DNA from: Leguminivora glycinivorella
Lineage: Eukaryota; Arthropoda; Insecta; Lepidoptera; Tortricidae
Direction: 5' to 3'
NCBI RefSeq assembly: GCF_023078275.1
Contig: NC_062971.1
Location: 7,812,001 to 7,876,000 of the forward strand
DNA length: 64,000 nt
The notes below the pieces were generated by a model that was not told the origin of the DNA, did no database searches, and saw nothing but the letters and a program-made list of their open reading frames with translations. Positions within the stretch are counted from its first letter, which is position 1; each line of letters opens with the position of its first letter. Shown piece by piece: positions 42,761 to 56,374 of the stretch. The translations under genes were made by a program, and so were the position numbers.

Positions 42761-43826
42761 TGGTGTGTTCGCGATGCGCCCCGCCGCGGAAAGTGATAAG
42801 AAGAAAACCAAGTGTAGTGCGTGTGGTTATCACGGACATTCCAAAGATCAGTGTAAATTTACTCAGTATTCGTGTAAAAAGTGCGGAAAGAAAGGCCATT
42901 TGAGCCGAGTGTGTAAATCTAAAGTTAAGGCCACAAATTTCTTAGCGGAGGATACTGATGATATTTGCGAAGGTATTTATGATTTTTTTCTTATCCGTTC
43001 TGTTAATGGGAAACCTATGATGCAATCGGTATTGATTAATAACAAGTCGATTTTGTGTGAAGTTGATAGCGGCAGCGCAGTGTCCGTCTTACCCGCCCAT
43101 GTTTACACAAAAACATTTAAATCAAAGTATGCTCTGTGTAAGTGTAACGTAAGGCTCAATTGTTACGATGGCAATAAAATCACACCTGTAGGTTATATCT
43201 TATTACCGGTTAAGTTTGATGACCGTACAATTGAAATTAAGTTTTTTATTATTGCTTCGATTGATTCACAAATGGCACAGTTACCATTGTTAGGGCGTGA
43301 TTTTATTAGCAAGTTTGACCTACATTTATGTAACTTTAATTGTCATAACATAAAGGAGGATCAGATATTTAAAAACTTGTACGAAAAGTATTCGCAAGTA
43401 TTTTCGGAAGAACTTGGCACTTTTAAACCTTATCAAATTCAGTTAAAAATTAATAAAAATGCAGAGTTTAAGTTTTTTAAGCCTCGAACGGTACCTTTAG
43501 CGTTAAAGCCTAAAGTTGAAGCTGAATTGCAGAGATTACAAGACCTGGGAATATTGGAGAAAGTCGAACATTCCGATATAGCTACGCCGATTGTTCCCGT
43601 GTTGCGTTCGGATGGAAATATTCGTATCTGCGGCGATTACTCAGTAACGTTAAACAAAATGTTATTTATTGACAACTATCCATTACCGCGGATAGAAGAT
43701 TTATTTTCTAAATTACATGGCGGGGTAGAATTTTCAAAATTAGACCTGTCCAGAGCCTACAATCAGCTGGTACTAGACGAACCGTCACGCAATTTAACCT
43801 CACGCAATTTGTCAATAAAGTTAAAG
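42738..43826 (+). pseudogene. pol: Gypsy nucleocapsid, protease and start of reverse transcriptase
   Basis: After the MITE, two CCHC knuckles appear: CSACGYHGHSKDQC and CKKCGKKGHLSRVC, the RNA-binding nucleocapsid. Then ILCEVDSGSAVSVLPAHVYT is an aspartic-protease active site, with LPLLGRDFISKFDL as its distal motif. The reverse transcriptase begins with FKPRTVPLALKPKVEAELQR, LGILEKVEHSDIATPIVPVL and RICGDYSVTLNKMLFIDNYP, and reaches FSKLDLSRAYNQLVLDEPSR, which includes the first catalytic Asp. The match is lost soon after, near 43800, and the ORF then runs into LTR B. The YxDD box, RNase H and integrase are missing. Confidence 0.9.
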
Positions 43827-44183
43827 AGCTTAGGGACTAGGTTCTGTCGGGAATGCCAGTTTGAATTAAATATTTTTATTTCGGATTTGGTTTTAATAAA
43901 TTAAAGAGACTCAGGTCTTTTCTCTTGCTACTTGGCATTGAAGTTATGATGCTTGTTTGGGCAGGAGGTCCAGGCTTGAGTATATCAGCTAAGCGTAACG
44001 TGACAGTTGAGGCAAGTCTTGTATAGCAATGCGTACGAGCTTACCACATACAATGATGGCCATTAAATGGAATTTTCTTGTTCAAATATAGTGATTGTAA
44101 TTTTCATTTGTCGATATGTTGGAGGAGAGTCTGGGGTTCTATGGTTTATAAAGTTCAAAATTTTTGAGAGAACCGGTTGATAG
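43827..44183 (+). mobile_element. Solo LTR B, part 2
   Basis: Matches, in inverse, the part of the element C LTR around 45780-46140. It ends with GTTGATAG at 44176-44183, which is the left copy of the hAT target duplication. Confidence 0.9.
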
Positions 44184-44563
44184 TAGGGCTTCCAAATACC
44201 GGACCTTTTCCAATACCGGTATTCATTCCGGTATTGGCGATTTCAATACCGGGATCCCGGGATCCCGGTATTGAAATCGGGAAAATATAAAAACCAAGTA
44301 ATTTGCTTAAAATAACAAATTTTATTCAAAATTTCATTTGTTACTTTTCATGCGTGTTATACTACAGCGGAATCTTGCCAATCCGACTTACAAATGGGTC
44401 AAATCGATTAAATTTCCAACTTTAAAAGTTTCGATTTCAAATTTCAACCCAAAACGGTTCGCAAACTTATGTGGCTAAGTCGGTTCAACTTTTATTGTTT
44501 TTAAGTATACATAGTTCAAAAGGCTACGCCCTGTGCTCTTTATTTTTGTTATGAGTGGGACTG

Positions 44564-44600
44564 AGGACGCAGTATAAAAGCAAGTGGGAAAGAGCGCCAG
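44564..44600 (+). promoter_or_regulatory. Possible TATA-type promoter inside the hAT
   Basis: CGCAGTATAAAAGCAAGTGG is a TATA-like motif. No ORF follows it before element C, so function is speculative. Confidence 0.25.
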
Positions 44601-44771
44601 ATCTACTCAGGTGATTCTGTAAGTTAGATATCGCCGCCAGATCGGACATTTTGCAAGAAGACGCGGCCATAGCAAACCATGTTTTCTGCCAAATCGATCT
44701 CTTTAAGCTCGTGCGGAATAAAACCTTTTACATTTTAATAATAACAGGCCTTTGCATCTATAACAGACGAT

Positions 44772-44894
44772 TCAAGCAGCATCCTTGCGACACTTACGTT
44801 CGTGGCTGTATAGCCCAATTCGAGAGAGAACCTCGTCCGCACACACGCCAGGTATATGCTCCCCCAGATGGGCGGGGATTTGAGGCCTGCTCGT
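44772..44894 (-). pseudogene. LINE C-terminal fragment, distal part (continues from 60300-60048)
   Basis: On the - strand TSRPQIPAHLGEHIPGVCAD then VLSRIGLYSHERKCRKDAA ends at a stop (44774-44772). The CxxxxxSRIGLxSHxRxC ending is a standard LINE ORF2 terminus. The upstream part of the same frame lies on the other side of element C. Confidence 0.8.
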
Positions 44895-47243
44895 TGTAAC
44901 AGTCAAAAGGTGACCTACCTACCCTAGCCTATACTCTACCATAAGCACCCCATATATTTAACAACCCAAGACCCATTAAGCTCAATAACTACCCCTGAAT
45001 TTAATCCCAATTTATTTTGTTTGTTTTTGTTCTGCATTTAAAACGTTTGGCCATAAGAAAAATAATAAAATGTGATCGTTTAGTAAAGGTAGGAAGCCTA
45101 AGCTGTACGAAGTAACCACAAATCCTTTTCTCAAGTGTAGGAAGTTTCAACACACTAGATATTCCCCTAACATTTAGAAATTCTACCTCCTAGGTAATAA
45201 TAGTTTCCGCTATTCTGATATTCCCTATAGATGAGTACCGATACATAATTTATTTTATAGAGCAATTACAACCAACATATTCTTTCAATTCTCATAGTCA
45301 AATATACACTTTGTGAAGTAGAAAGAAATAAAATACAATAATTAAGGTGAAAAATTCAATTTATTTGTCAAATTTTTAGGAATTTTATTTTTAAAGGTGT
45401 TTTATCCCCGACGCGTCTTAGTATGAATTACAATACATAGTCGGTAATACATACGAGACTGGACCATCAACGTAGAGCTATTTGCCAGTTCAATTCTTTC
45501 TTTGAATCGAATATAAAATTGGAACTCTATTTCTATTATTTCTATTTTAAATTATCAGTGAGAATCAGCAAAAATACAACTTCACTATTAATACTATTCA
45601 CAGATAATTAAAGGAAAACTCTCAGCAATTCAAGAATTCCAAGAACCCCTTGTTTTATTTTGTATTTAGGGCTTTATTTAGGCAAATACCCCTGGTTTGC
45701 GCATGAGGTAAGGTCGCCTATTCTGTCATCTAAAATGCCAGGCCTTGGATCCTTTCTTAGAATCATCTTTTCTGGAATGTGAACCTATCAACCGGTTCTC
45801 TTAAAAATTTTGAACTTTATAAACCATAGAACCCCAGACTCTCCTCCAACATATCGACAAATGAAAATTACAATCACTATATTTGAACAAGAAAATTCCA
45901 TTTAATGGCCATCATTGTATGTGGTAAGCTCGTACGCATTGCTATACAAGACTTGCCTCAACTGTCACGTTACGCTTAGCTGATATACTCAAGCCTGGAC
46001 CTCCTGCCCAAACAAGCATCATAACTTCAATGCCCACTAGCAAGAGAAAAGACCTGAGTCTCTTTAATTTATCAAAAACAAATCCGAAATAAAAATATTT
46101 AATTCAAACTGGCATTCCCGACAGAACCTAGTCCCTAAGCTTCTCAAAACCCAGCTATCCCATATACTTCAGCAATTAAACCTCCAAAGATATAGTCCCC
46201 ATTAGCAGCTCATTCTACAGATATAATAAATAATAAAAATATAATATCACGTATAAAGAAATAAAAATAATCTTTTATTTCTGAAGAATAAATAAAATAT
46301 AATTGGCTTCAGCATTTTCTGAAGTTGATTAAGAACCTTAGTTCATTTAAAAGCAAAAGCTTGTACAGAATAACCATATAATTAAGACATAAAATATCAC
46401 TTAGTTTGCTTCAAAACTCTTTGAAATTAATGTAAGACCCTTGGATCTCAAACACAAAAGCATGCAGTTAAGCATTGTTTTTCTGAAGTTGTTTAGAACC
46501 TTAGTCCATTTAAAGCAAAAGCTTGTATAAATAACCATATAATTAACATTGTAATAAGTTCTCATATAAAATAATTTAGTTTGCTTCAGCATTCCTTGGA
46601 ATTAATGTAAGACCCTTGGATCTCAAATACAGAAAATATGCAATAAGCATTGTAATAAAATTATAATATAATATGCTCTAGAATATCAGAGAATTATTTA
46701 AAATCCATAAATTATTCTAAGTGTATAATAAAACCCCTAATAACTCAGTTATGTTTCAAAGTATCACAAAATAGTCATATAACAAAGCACAATAGAACAT
46801 CATAATGAAATCACAAAGAAAAACAGTGATAAATATTAAAGAACTCACATGACTCCTTCTTATCTTTGGAGAGATCTCCCCGTGGCTGCCTCGACCCGCG
46901 ACTCGTTCCTGAATGTTCCCCTGCGCCCCGTGTACTGGCTTATATAGCCCGCTCGGGTGCCGGCCCCGCCCGAACCTGCCACGCTAGCGTCCCCCCGGAG
47001 CCCCGACGGCCCTGCTCGCTTGTATTACCATATATGGGCATGCAACGCGCACCCTCCAGCGCCGACGCGCTCATCTCGATCGTGATTGGCTGCGCACCAT
47101 CGCCTGACGCCAAGTCGAGTTTCGACCTGTTTCCTAGAACTTTTGCTACCGATGTTTTGAATGATGTTTCTATTTGGAATGAAAATAATATTATATTTAT
47201 GCATGCATAGGTTTGTACGAAACGAGATTATCGGATCGTCACA
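44895..47243 (-). mobile_element. Element C 3' LTR (2349 bp)
   Basis: On the - strand it begins TGTGACGATCCGATAATCTC and ends GACTGTTACA. Compared by eye with the other LTR, I found two differences: one C fewer at about 45694 and a T/C change near 46628. It contains the TATATAA promoter core (near 46948) and an ATG followed by a GTGAGT donor-like sequence (46844-46849). Confidence 0.93.
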
Positions 47244-47258
47244 ATTGCCCCCAACATT
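47244..47258 (-). other. Polypurine tract of element C
   Basis: On the - strand GTTGGGGGCAAT directly precedes the 3' LTR start TGTGACG. It is the expected place for plus-strand DNA priming. It is G-rich but interrupted by a pyrimidine. Confidence 0.6.
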
Positions 47259-50200
47259 TGTCACAGAGGAAAGGTTTTGTAAACCTTGACTCGGAGCACA
47301 AATGTTCCCACTCTAAATCAGATATTGTTATTTAACCCTTTGATGTAAATGTGGTGTGTAAAGTGACCAATACTAGAAAGGAAGCAAATTATCCGGCATG
47401 AAATTATAAACCCACAGAATTATGACCCATGAGTCCAATTGCTTTCAGACAGAATTTCCACCCTCCATGCGACACTTGGTTGTGAGGCAAGTGAGCCCTA
47501 TGTAGCAAAGTCCTCGCGTTTCATCCGGAATCTACGACCGTAGCCATTGAGATTCCACCACCTACATTGCCCAGATGTCCAGAAACAACGAAAACCTCCC
47601 CATAAAGAATGGAAAAACCTTTGCGGTAACCTCCAACACTTTTTCCCAGTGGCAATAACTCCAGTCAATAACCCACACAGGACAATCGGTTCCTTTCTTT
47701 CTTGGCGTGATGTAGTACTCTATTTCCAAGCAAGAAAGCTAGAAGTATTTTGAATTCATATATATTACGTTATGGCTCAAATGATTTCCACTCGATTTTT
47801 TTTTTTTTTTTTATTCGTGTGGAACCCAAACGAACTCTAAAGTCCTTATCTGAGGTTAGCGTCAGGATAGATGGACACGAAGTAATTCAAACATGTGTTT
47901 TAAGTCACATGCTTGACCACCCCACATCACGTAAGCTCAGGAGTCAGCCAAATGGTCAGTTAAGAATGTAGAAGACATCCTTAAAAGTATTTGAAAGTCT
48001 CGACCGAGTTACTGGTAATACAAATGGACAGGAAGGAACTCCTGGACAGCCTCAGCCTTGCTATTACATTAATAATAACTTTATTTTATTTTGTGGAAGT
48101 TATTATTATCATAATCCTACTTATGATGAAAAATTACTATAAAAATTATACATATCTGGATGTATATCGGCTGCAAAATGCCATACTTCTACAAAGCAAT
48201 TGATTTCAAAAAAATCATTTCTATAGAAAGCTTCTCAGTTAAATAGCAATAACCAAAACTGTCTATCAGAGGCACACATTTCTCTCCAAAGGTAGGACCG
48301 CCACGTCACTGCAGTTCAAACACATGGTTCTTTTTTTTTTTTTTCCACGTGCTTGCTGTGCAGCCCGGTACCCCGGATCCCCTAAGATAGGTTAAGCAAA
48401 CTAAATCAAAACACTCCTTCTGCAAACCCACTCGTTCATAGAGAGTGTGACGGACGAATAGTGATAGCTTCTTGTAGAGTATTGTGTTATCAAAAAGAAT
48501 TTACCTATAAAAGGTATGACCTTAACCTAACACCAATATTCTCTTGATAACACATCTTTGTTCCCCTTTTCCCCGTTTGCAAATAACAATAACTGTTGTC
48601 AATATTTGATGATAAACAACTCTTAATAAACTCTCTCATACAAAATCATACATCAATTCTTTCATCCATCCTCTCTTACATCTACACATAACATACATCA
48701 TCTGAGTCGTACACACATATCATACATGTTCCATTCAATCATCTTTTATTCTTCCTCACTCGCTCTTTCATACAGTTTAATACAAAGTTGCAAACAATCA
48801 AAATATTGACAGTAAAAAAAAGTTAATCCCATTTCCTTTTGAATAAAATATTTACTGCATTGTGCTTTATATTGACAAAATCTACATAGTATACTATATT
48901 ACAAAACATAACTTATAATTAAAGTTTACGCTTACGCTTAATGTTTAACGTAATTGGTTGAGACAAATTACGCTAAAAATAAATATAGTCAGAGCAACGT
49001 TAGAATTAATTCCTGATAGTCATGAATAAACCCTTACACATACGAAACCATGACTTGCTGTTCAACAAAAAGCCATAGCCCCGCACATGCACTGGCCATC
49101 CACAATCACCAAAAACCAATCCCACATCACTTCAACCATAAAAGTTACGCCTTATATGCTCTAAAAATTACGCTTAATCATTTACGCCAAATTGCAATTA
49201 AATTTACGCAAAATGTACTTTACTTAACGCCAAATTAGTTACGCCAATTGCTTTAATCAAAATTACTACGCGCTATGCCACTTAACTTAGGTATTCTAAC
49301 TACAAAATGGTAACATGTTCATCTTACATTTGACCAGCCACAAATATCCTGAACCAAACGATTACCCACGTCTCATTCTTCATTATCCAGATCCTCTTCA
49401 GATGTTTTTGAACTTGTTTATTCTGCCGACGTAGTAGATCCTACTGACTGCACAAATATGTTCTTGGAGGGGCTTCAGGCGAAGACAGCCACCCCAATTC
49501 ATAGATCTGCTACTGCAACTGCGGCTCGTACAACTGCTGCTGGCTCTGTAACTCAAAAGCTCGAAGCACGAAACGCGTCGAGTTAGCGTAATTACAAGGA
49601 AAATATGAACCTTGGATTATCCTTTATTTTTAGTTTCCCCAACACAACATTGCAAAATTAATACTGTTACAGTTACACGATATTTTTAGCTAGGTGGAGG
49701 ATAAAATGACGGCTTAAAGACGGATGTCCCTTATTTACAATCAGTTTTACTTGGGAATAGAAAAACATGACTAAATCTATGCTTGATAAACAAAATAATA
49801 AATTTTAGTGTAAGTAGCTAATTGGTTCATCAAACTAAGGTCTAATTAATAGGTTCTCGTACAACTTCGCACATAGTCATTACATTGTAGTTCATTGTTG
49901 CTAGGTCCTTGAATAAAATATTTCTATTCATTTCCCATCCACATGATAAGAAACATACTTTAAAGAACAATATTGTCATGTAACGATGCGTAAATAGATA
50001 CTACTACGCCACCATAACTAGATATCCTAACACTAAATTTAACGCATGTTCCTTATGACACTTGCCCCCATGTCATTGCAAGTTTTATGCTATTGACTAA
50101 CTCTGTAAATGTAAAACTGTTAGATACTGGCTTCTAACCTTTGCCGAATTATGATGACGAGCACCCTCAATTATTAATTAAGTCAAACGGAAACAAAAGT

Positions 50201-50620
50201 AACAAACACATACACTTACAATTTAATTCATCTGGTGCTTACACAAACTAATTACAATTTTACATGCTGGCACACGTGCCCCCCTGCGAACTAAACTTTT
50301 ACATACTCAGTTGTGATAACCAAACACGGAATAACTCACAACAAAAGTCCTCTTTAACACACGTCGTAATAATTACAACTCTCTTTACTCGCTGGCATAC
50401 ATGCCCCCGTGACAACTAAAATTTAGCGTATTCTAAAGGGTTCAAATTGTGAGAAGCTAAATAAAGGAACCAATTGACCAAAGTTTAATCACAAATGGAT
50501 AACCTTGAACAATAAGATTAAAAACAAAACTAAAATAAATATAGAGGAAGAACCTTAAAACTAAACTAAAACAAATTAAAAGGAAAAAACTCAAACAATA
50601 AAATACACAAAAATATTTCA
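47259..50620. other. Element C interior, part nearest the 3' LTR: no coding sequence
   Basis: I see no domain in any frame. G-run motifs like the polypurine tract (minus-strand CATGGGGGCAAG near 50067, GGGGGGCACGTG near 50278, CACGGGGGCATG near 50405) recur. Long T-runs lie at 47797-47812 and 48331-48344. Confidence 0.6.
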
Positions 50621-50627
50621 TTGCCGG

Positions 50628-50698
50628 GGTTTCGAACCGGTAATCTACCGCTTCGTAGCCCAATCCACTGAACTAAGTGTGCTACGGCGACTGTGTTG
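50628..50698 (-). repeat. tRNA-like segment inside element C
   Basis: On the - strand CACTTAGTTCAGTGGATTGG is A-box-like and ACCGGTTCGAAACCCCGGCA is B-box-like. The T-stem is imperfect and the acceptor ends do not pair well, so this is a degenerate tRNA or SINE head, not a working tRNA. Confidence 0.55.
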
Positions 50699-52949
50699 AA
50701 ATAGGCAATGTATATCGACGAAGACAGATTGCCTTGATGTTTAATTTTCTTTCATTTATCTTTTCTGATTATTTTACCACCGTAGGAACAATTGCGTTTC
50801 GGACAAAATGTCGCACGAAAAATATGAATGAACACTAAGCACATTTAGAACTAGTCCTGTAAATACACGAACAGTCGTATAACACTTACCCCGCGACAAT
50901 ATCCCACTCGCACGTACCGCTAGTACATATGATTACGGTATACACCGTCCTTTTCACGTACGATAAATCTCCACAGTTTAAATTTCTAAAATGACGGAAT
51001 TTCTCATTGACCTCTCACCTTTCTTGACGGTCCACCTTCATTCTTTTCTTCGCAACACCCTACATTTTAAATGTATGTTGTCACCAATCTACCCGTTGCC
51101 CTCTAAAGTCTACAAATTGAAACTAGATGGCATTATTAGGATCATGTAATGCGATGTTATGCTAAAACATCATGTTTCAACCACAAGCATTACCGTATCA
51201 CTTGAAACAAGTGACTACTAAAATAACATACATACACATACCATTACATTTAAAATACAAAAATGTTCCTTTACATACTTGTTGGCCTACTTCAGGTCCT
51301 CTTTGCGAAACTAACTCTTCTTCATCTATCACAAATTACAGACAAAAATTCTATGATTTAGGTTTTGGTGATGAAAATAGTTTATTTCTCTTACTTTAAG
51401 CTTTATTTAATTACGTCAACGATTTCAAAAGTAATTAATTAGATGAATAGCCCTTAACAGAAAATAAATGACTTCTAAATAGTCTCGTAACATACATACA
51501 TTACATACCTACATTCAAACACAACTATACATACATTCAGAAAACACACAACTATGAAAATTGAAATTTGTCTTTAAGTGTGTTCTCACACTATCCGATC
51601 CGACCTCGGATATCGCATCGGACAATGCGAAAACGCCCTAGCTATGATGCATTTTAACCTCTTAATATAAGTTTATCTATGTATAATGATGGTAATGACA
51701 AGTATTAAGATGGAGACATCGGTTGCGGACAATCGCCCGTACTACAATACAATACAATAGTTAGTACATACTCTTACCCTCTGCTGACAGTTACATTGAG
51801 TTGAAATTTGACTAACAAAAATTTTCCTATTTCTAAGTAAGTCACATGTAGGTATATTTTCAAAATCAAATAAGTAGCTAGAAAGTATAAATACCTACGT
51901 TTATGAAAAACGTAATGAACTATCCCTTATTTACTGAATTGATGCTATAGAATTGGAATGTAAAATTGGATTTAAACTATTGAATATATTAGACGCAGAT
52001 TTTACTGAGTAGGTATGAAAAATAATTTTCCTTTGACATGCAATATTATGAATACCTACTTACATACCTACTTCCACAGAATATATGATAAAACAAATAC
52101 TTACTACTTACTTGGTACTTACTTATACCTATTACTTACTACTTACTTCGCTGGCACGATAACCCAAAATGAGTTTCGTCCTTCAACACAAGAACACACC
52201 GTTTCGTTCGGTTTTGAGCGGTATCGTTACCTCACATTCGCCTTGAGAGCATGGGAGAACGCCGTCCTGCTAGTCTCCCTAAATATCGTTGAGCGGATAG
52301 AGTGAACGTAGACCTCCGTGAGCTCGGCGTCGACGAAAGCAATACTATGAATACCCGACGATAATGGTAATCTACTAATATATCTAGTAAAACAAGTACT
52401 TACCAGTTACCTTGGTTTAAGAAACTAATTAAAGTTAAGAGTGAAACATTTCATAATACTACTTGACTCTATTTGACCTTACTTGACTCTAATGGTAATC
52501 TAAAAGTTTACTCTTAAGAGTGTTTATCAAAATTTAAAAGACTAGTTAATTTTAAGACTAAAACTATTACTAAAATTGCTAATACAACTAGTTTTGTTTA
52601 AAGAAGTATAAAAGATTAACATGAAAATCCTTCTAATGTTGAATAAAGGTAGCAATGTTAAAACTGACAATTATGTACCAACATAAACTACAAAAAGGCT
52701 CAATAAACTACGGTTGCACTCACATTGTTATATCGCTGTTGTTGCAACATGTCTCGGGCCAATAAAAATAATCACTCAAGAAGATTCCAATTTAATTGAA
52801 TGCATTAAGGTTTATCTCGCCGAATCTATAAAGTTACGAAGATTATAATATTTCAGACATGCTCACTTACCTCGACATAATATGAAACTGCTAACTGACT
52901 CTAACTAGTCTGACTTCATTTACCATTTTACCAATTTCTTCTACCAAGT

Positions 52950-53010
52950 CGGTGACAAACAGGCAATTATACGGCCCGCCTGATGGAAAGCCGTCCCCGC
53001 AACAATTTTT
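52950..53010 (-). repeat. Fragment of a common lepidopteran repeat
   Basis: ACAGGCAATTATACGGCCCG then CCTGATGGAAAGCCGTCCCC is a motif I associate with dispersed lepidopteran repeats. A related segment is at 53500-53606. Confidence 0.4.
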
Positions 53011-53499
53011 GAAACCTTTTAGTATCTTCTGGCTGATATTTACTCCACTGTGCCTTGAATCAATTCACATAAACTTCTAAGTTTCCTAAGCTATAAATGG
53101 GAAAAATAAACAATAGAAAAACATAACAGAACATAACAAAAGTAAATAGGGTTAGTAAAAACAACAAAAGAGTAATTAGACATCTTAAATATGTCCCGTT
53201 AACTTGTAAATCTTGGTTTCTTCCAACTTCGAACTTCCTGCATCTTCACGTGCCCCCCCCTTATATTAAAGTCTTGACCCACCATTATACAAGAATAAGA
53301 TAAGTAGTGTAGACCTAAAAATATAAAAACACAATGTTATAAGAGGGATAAAAATTATGCAACTCCCATCTACTTTTATTCTGATTTCGAACTTTACTGA
53401 AAAGCCCGCCTTCAACAGAAGTTTCACCCTAAACGTACTTACATAATATCTACACATTATGTGAGTATGTTTGGTAAAACATATAACTTTTTATGGGGT

Positions 53500-53606
53500 A
53501 GGAGGCAAACAAGCAGACAGGTCGCCTACTGGTAAGCGATCACTGCCACCCATGGACACTGGAAACACCAGAAGTGTTGGAGGTGCGTTGCCGGCCTTTA
53601 AGATAA
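53500..53606 (+). repeat. Fragment of a common lepidopteran repeat
   Basis: GGTAAGCGATCACTGCCACC, CATGGACACTGGAAACACCA and GGTGCGTTGCCGGCCTTTAA form a block I recognise as dispersed in moth and butterfly genomes. No ORF is supported. Confidence 0.5.
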
Positions 53607-54689
53607 GTGTACACTTTTTTTTTTTTGAAGATTTCAAAGTAGTATCGGTCCGGTCCGAAAATAACGCCGATGACGATTCATTCTATAGTTTAGCTGTATG
53701 GGCAGACATAACAATCGAAGACATTTAAAACCAGGTTCGGCTTTGCGAGCCATACTTATACATATTCATAAAAGAAAGTTGTAAAAGTCGCTGACATGGA
53801 CTATATTTTATTCGCGTTTTAGTGATAAAACTGCCTATTTCTACCTATTTATATACTCTCACTCAACATTATGTATACATAAATGTAATGTGTAATATGG
53901 TGCAATAAAGTATGTTTACATACTTACTTACTTAATATTAAGTGATGATGTTTAATGATATGTACTTAAAGTGTTAGTTCCTTATAACAATCCCTACAAA
54001 AACGTTCCTTCAATGTTGTTCTTGAAACCCTTTCATATTTCTACTCATACATACATATAATCACGGCTATATCCCATAAAGAGGTAGGCAGAGCACATGA
54101 ACTACCAAGTTTCAGTGCCACTATTCATACGAAGAAAGCTGAAGTAATCTTTGCTTTAGTTGCTAACACTAAAATCCTGACGACATATGAACGTCTTATA
54201 AACTATATGGCAGCTCATCACAAAAACTGAAGGATTAAAACGAGCTTTGAGACTAAATAAGAACTAATACATGTTAATTAATAGAATAAAGATTACATGA
54301 AACCTTACACTAACCGCGTATATAAACAATGGTATTCTAAATGTTGAAGACGACAATCGTACGCTACGTAAAATTGCTATTACAAAATGACAGGCGTTAT
54401 TTTTGTGCCATACTAACTAACAAAATCCAACTCACTAGACTATCCTGTTTGCCGTTGGTAAACACAAATCTATTCTATTTTGACCATCTATCAAATTATA
54501 GAACTTCCTACTCTAATGTTGATAACCATACAATAGACTAATATCAACACTAAGATTAAGTAAAGATAAAAGTAAATTAAGTAAAGGTAAGTTAAGAACA
54601 TATTAAGTTTTAAGTGAGAACCCTTATTCTATAGGATAAAGTCCTGCTCCTAGGTTTTCCAGAGCTCTCTATCTGAAGTAGTCGTCAAC

Positions 54690-54985
54690 CAGTTGGGACT
54701 AGTCGGCGACGGCGGGCGGCGGCGGCGAGGCGGTGGCGGCAAGGCGGCGGCGAGGCGGCGGCGACGGTAGGCAAGGCGGTGACGGCAGGCAAGGCGGCCA
54801 CGGCAGGCAAGGCGGCGACGGCAGACAGGGCGGCGACGGTAAGCGGTCTGACTAGCCCATGGAGCATGACTAGGCGAGGCGGTGCATGAGGCGGCGGCGG
54901 CGAAGGCTGACAAACGCGTGGCGCGTGACGACACGGTGAGGTAAGGCTGCGGCGGTAGGCGACGAGGCGGCGGCGCGGGTGCGAG
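54690..54985. repeat. GC-rich segment with an 18-bp minisatellite
   Basis: About 300 bp of GGCGGC-rich sequence in an AT-rich context. At about 54766-54845, units close to GGCAAGGCGGCGACGGCA repeat with an 18-bp period for four to five copies. The overlapping Arg/Pro-rich minus-strand ORF of 127 codons is explained by the repeat composition. Confidence 0.75.
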
Positions 54986-55744
54986 CCCGGCCGTCCCTCT
55001 TCTCGTTTGAATCTCAAGATTTGGCGTAGGCACTAGTTTTACGAAAGCGACTATCGACTGATCTTACTACACGTAAAATACTAAATAAATGCTAAACAAG
55101 TAGGTATGTTGAAGACATTGAAACTAACCTATTGCGGCTATGTACTTACAAAGTAAAACTTACAGAAATAAACTAAAACTACCTAAAAATTATACTTAAA
55201 CTAAAAATGAAACTTAAAGTAAGAACCTTAAGCTACCTAAAAATATGTGAATACAAATTGTGATGTTTCCTTTTTGGAATCTCCCTTTTTATTCTACTTA
55301 AGTAGATTTTTCTTTTCTCGCTGATCCAACAAAATCTATAATGGCCGTTAGAACTTTAAACTGAAACATTCATTACGTATCGAAACGTAGGTATAACAAT
55401 AAAACGGTGACAACTTGACTAAAGCTATCCTAATTAATAATACACTAGGACCTAGAACTAACTAAGATAAAACTAATTGTTAGACGCCAAGAGGAGTCTA
55501 AACCGCTAAGTTCGAGAATCTCGCTATCCCTATAACTATACATTTATCTCTCAAAAAGCTATAATTTTCTATAACTGACCTTGGTTACTTAGCCACTATA
55601 TTTACCCCTTCATAGAAATTTCACTTACAAACAAAAGCATAACATTATATTCAAAATTTCTATAAATAATCAAAATCATAAAACACAACTATATAAGTAA
55701 CCCAAATATCCTAAAAAAACAGAAAAAGTAAAAAAACAGAAAAC

Positions 55745-55830
55745 GTTGATTGTCGCATCGGAGGTTCGAACTCCGGACCCTCGAATCACATGTCCGACGT
55801 ATTACCGCTGAGCCACTTACGCAGTTAGCA
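55745..55830 (-). repeat. tRNA-like segment inside element C
   Basis: On the - strand GTGGCTCAGCGGTAATACG is A-box-like and CCGGAGTTCGAACCTCCG forms a perfect 5-bp T-stem with loop. The acceptor stem does not pair fully, so I read it as a tRNA-derived SINE head or tRNA pseudogene. Confidence 0.6.
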
Positions 55831-56079
55831 TAAGTACGAATTTGTTGACCAATATCCTCCGTGTGACATAGTTTGAAAACCCCACAATCCCTACATCTTT
55901 GGTCAATTTTACCTATAAAAGATTTTAGCTTAAATTTTAGCTCGCTAACATTACTAAACACTAAAACTAACTTTCCTACGCTTTCTTATGAACCATGACT
56001 AAGAACACTCCCGACTAATTCAGTTTTCAAACAAAAAATAATCTAAGTTGGTTCCTGCGCTCGGGAGCTACGATAGCAC

Positions 56080-56365
56080 AGACAAACACACACAGACAGA
56101 CAGACAGTCGAACAGACAGACAGACATACTTACATACAGACAGACAGACAGACATACGTACAGACAGACAGACAGACACACGGACAGTCGAACAGACAGA
56201 CAGACGTACAGACAGACAGTCAGACATACATACATACATACATACAGACAGATATACAGACGGACAGACATACATACAGAAAAACAGACATACATACAGA
56301 CAGACAGACAGATATACGTACAGAGAGACAGTCAGACATACATACATACATACAGACAGACTTAT
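56080..56365. repeat. (GACA)n/(TACA)n microsatellite
   Basis: Interspersed CAGACAGACAGACA and CATACATACATACA runs over about 280 bp. The long chance ORFs on both strands are produced by the repeat. Confidence 0.95.
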
Positions 56366-56374
56366 AGCACTCCG

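Larger units (their letters stand above)
41720..43826 (+). mobile_element. Truncated Gypsy element inserted in LTR B
   Basis: LTR B matches element C up to TTTTGAGAA (41719) and resumes at AGCTTAGGGACTAGG (43827). The insert holds a partial 5' LTR, a primer-binding site, gag, protease and the first part of reverse transcriptase, then stops without a 3' LTR. I could not identify a clear target duplication. Confidence 0.85.

Noticed and set aside
46401..46592. 63-codon ORF repeated at 59205 and 41258
   Set aside because: It is LTR sequence. The conservation is explained by LTR identity.
46866..47210. 114-codon ORFs (also at 59670 and antisense at 40654)
   Set aside because: They lie on the strand opposite LTR transcription across the GC-rich LTR promoter and recur only because the LTR recurs.
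54650..55033. 127-codon and 110-codon Arg/Pro/Ala-rich minus-strand ORFs
   Set aside because: They are explained by the GGCGGC-rich minisatellite. There is no domain and two frames are open at once.
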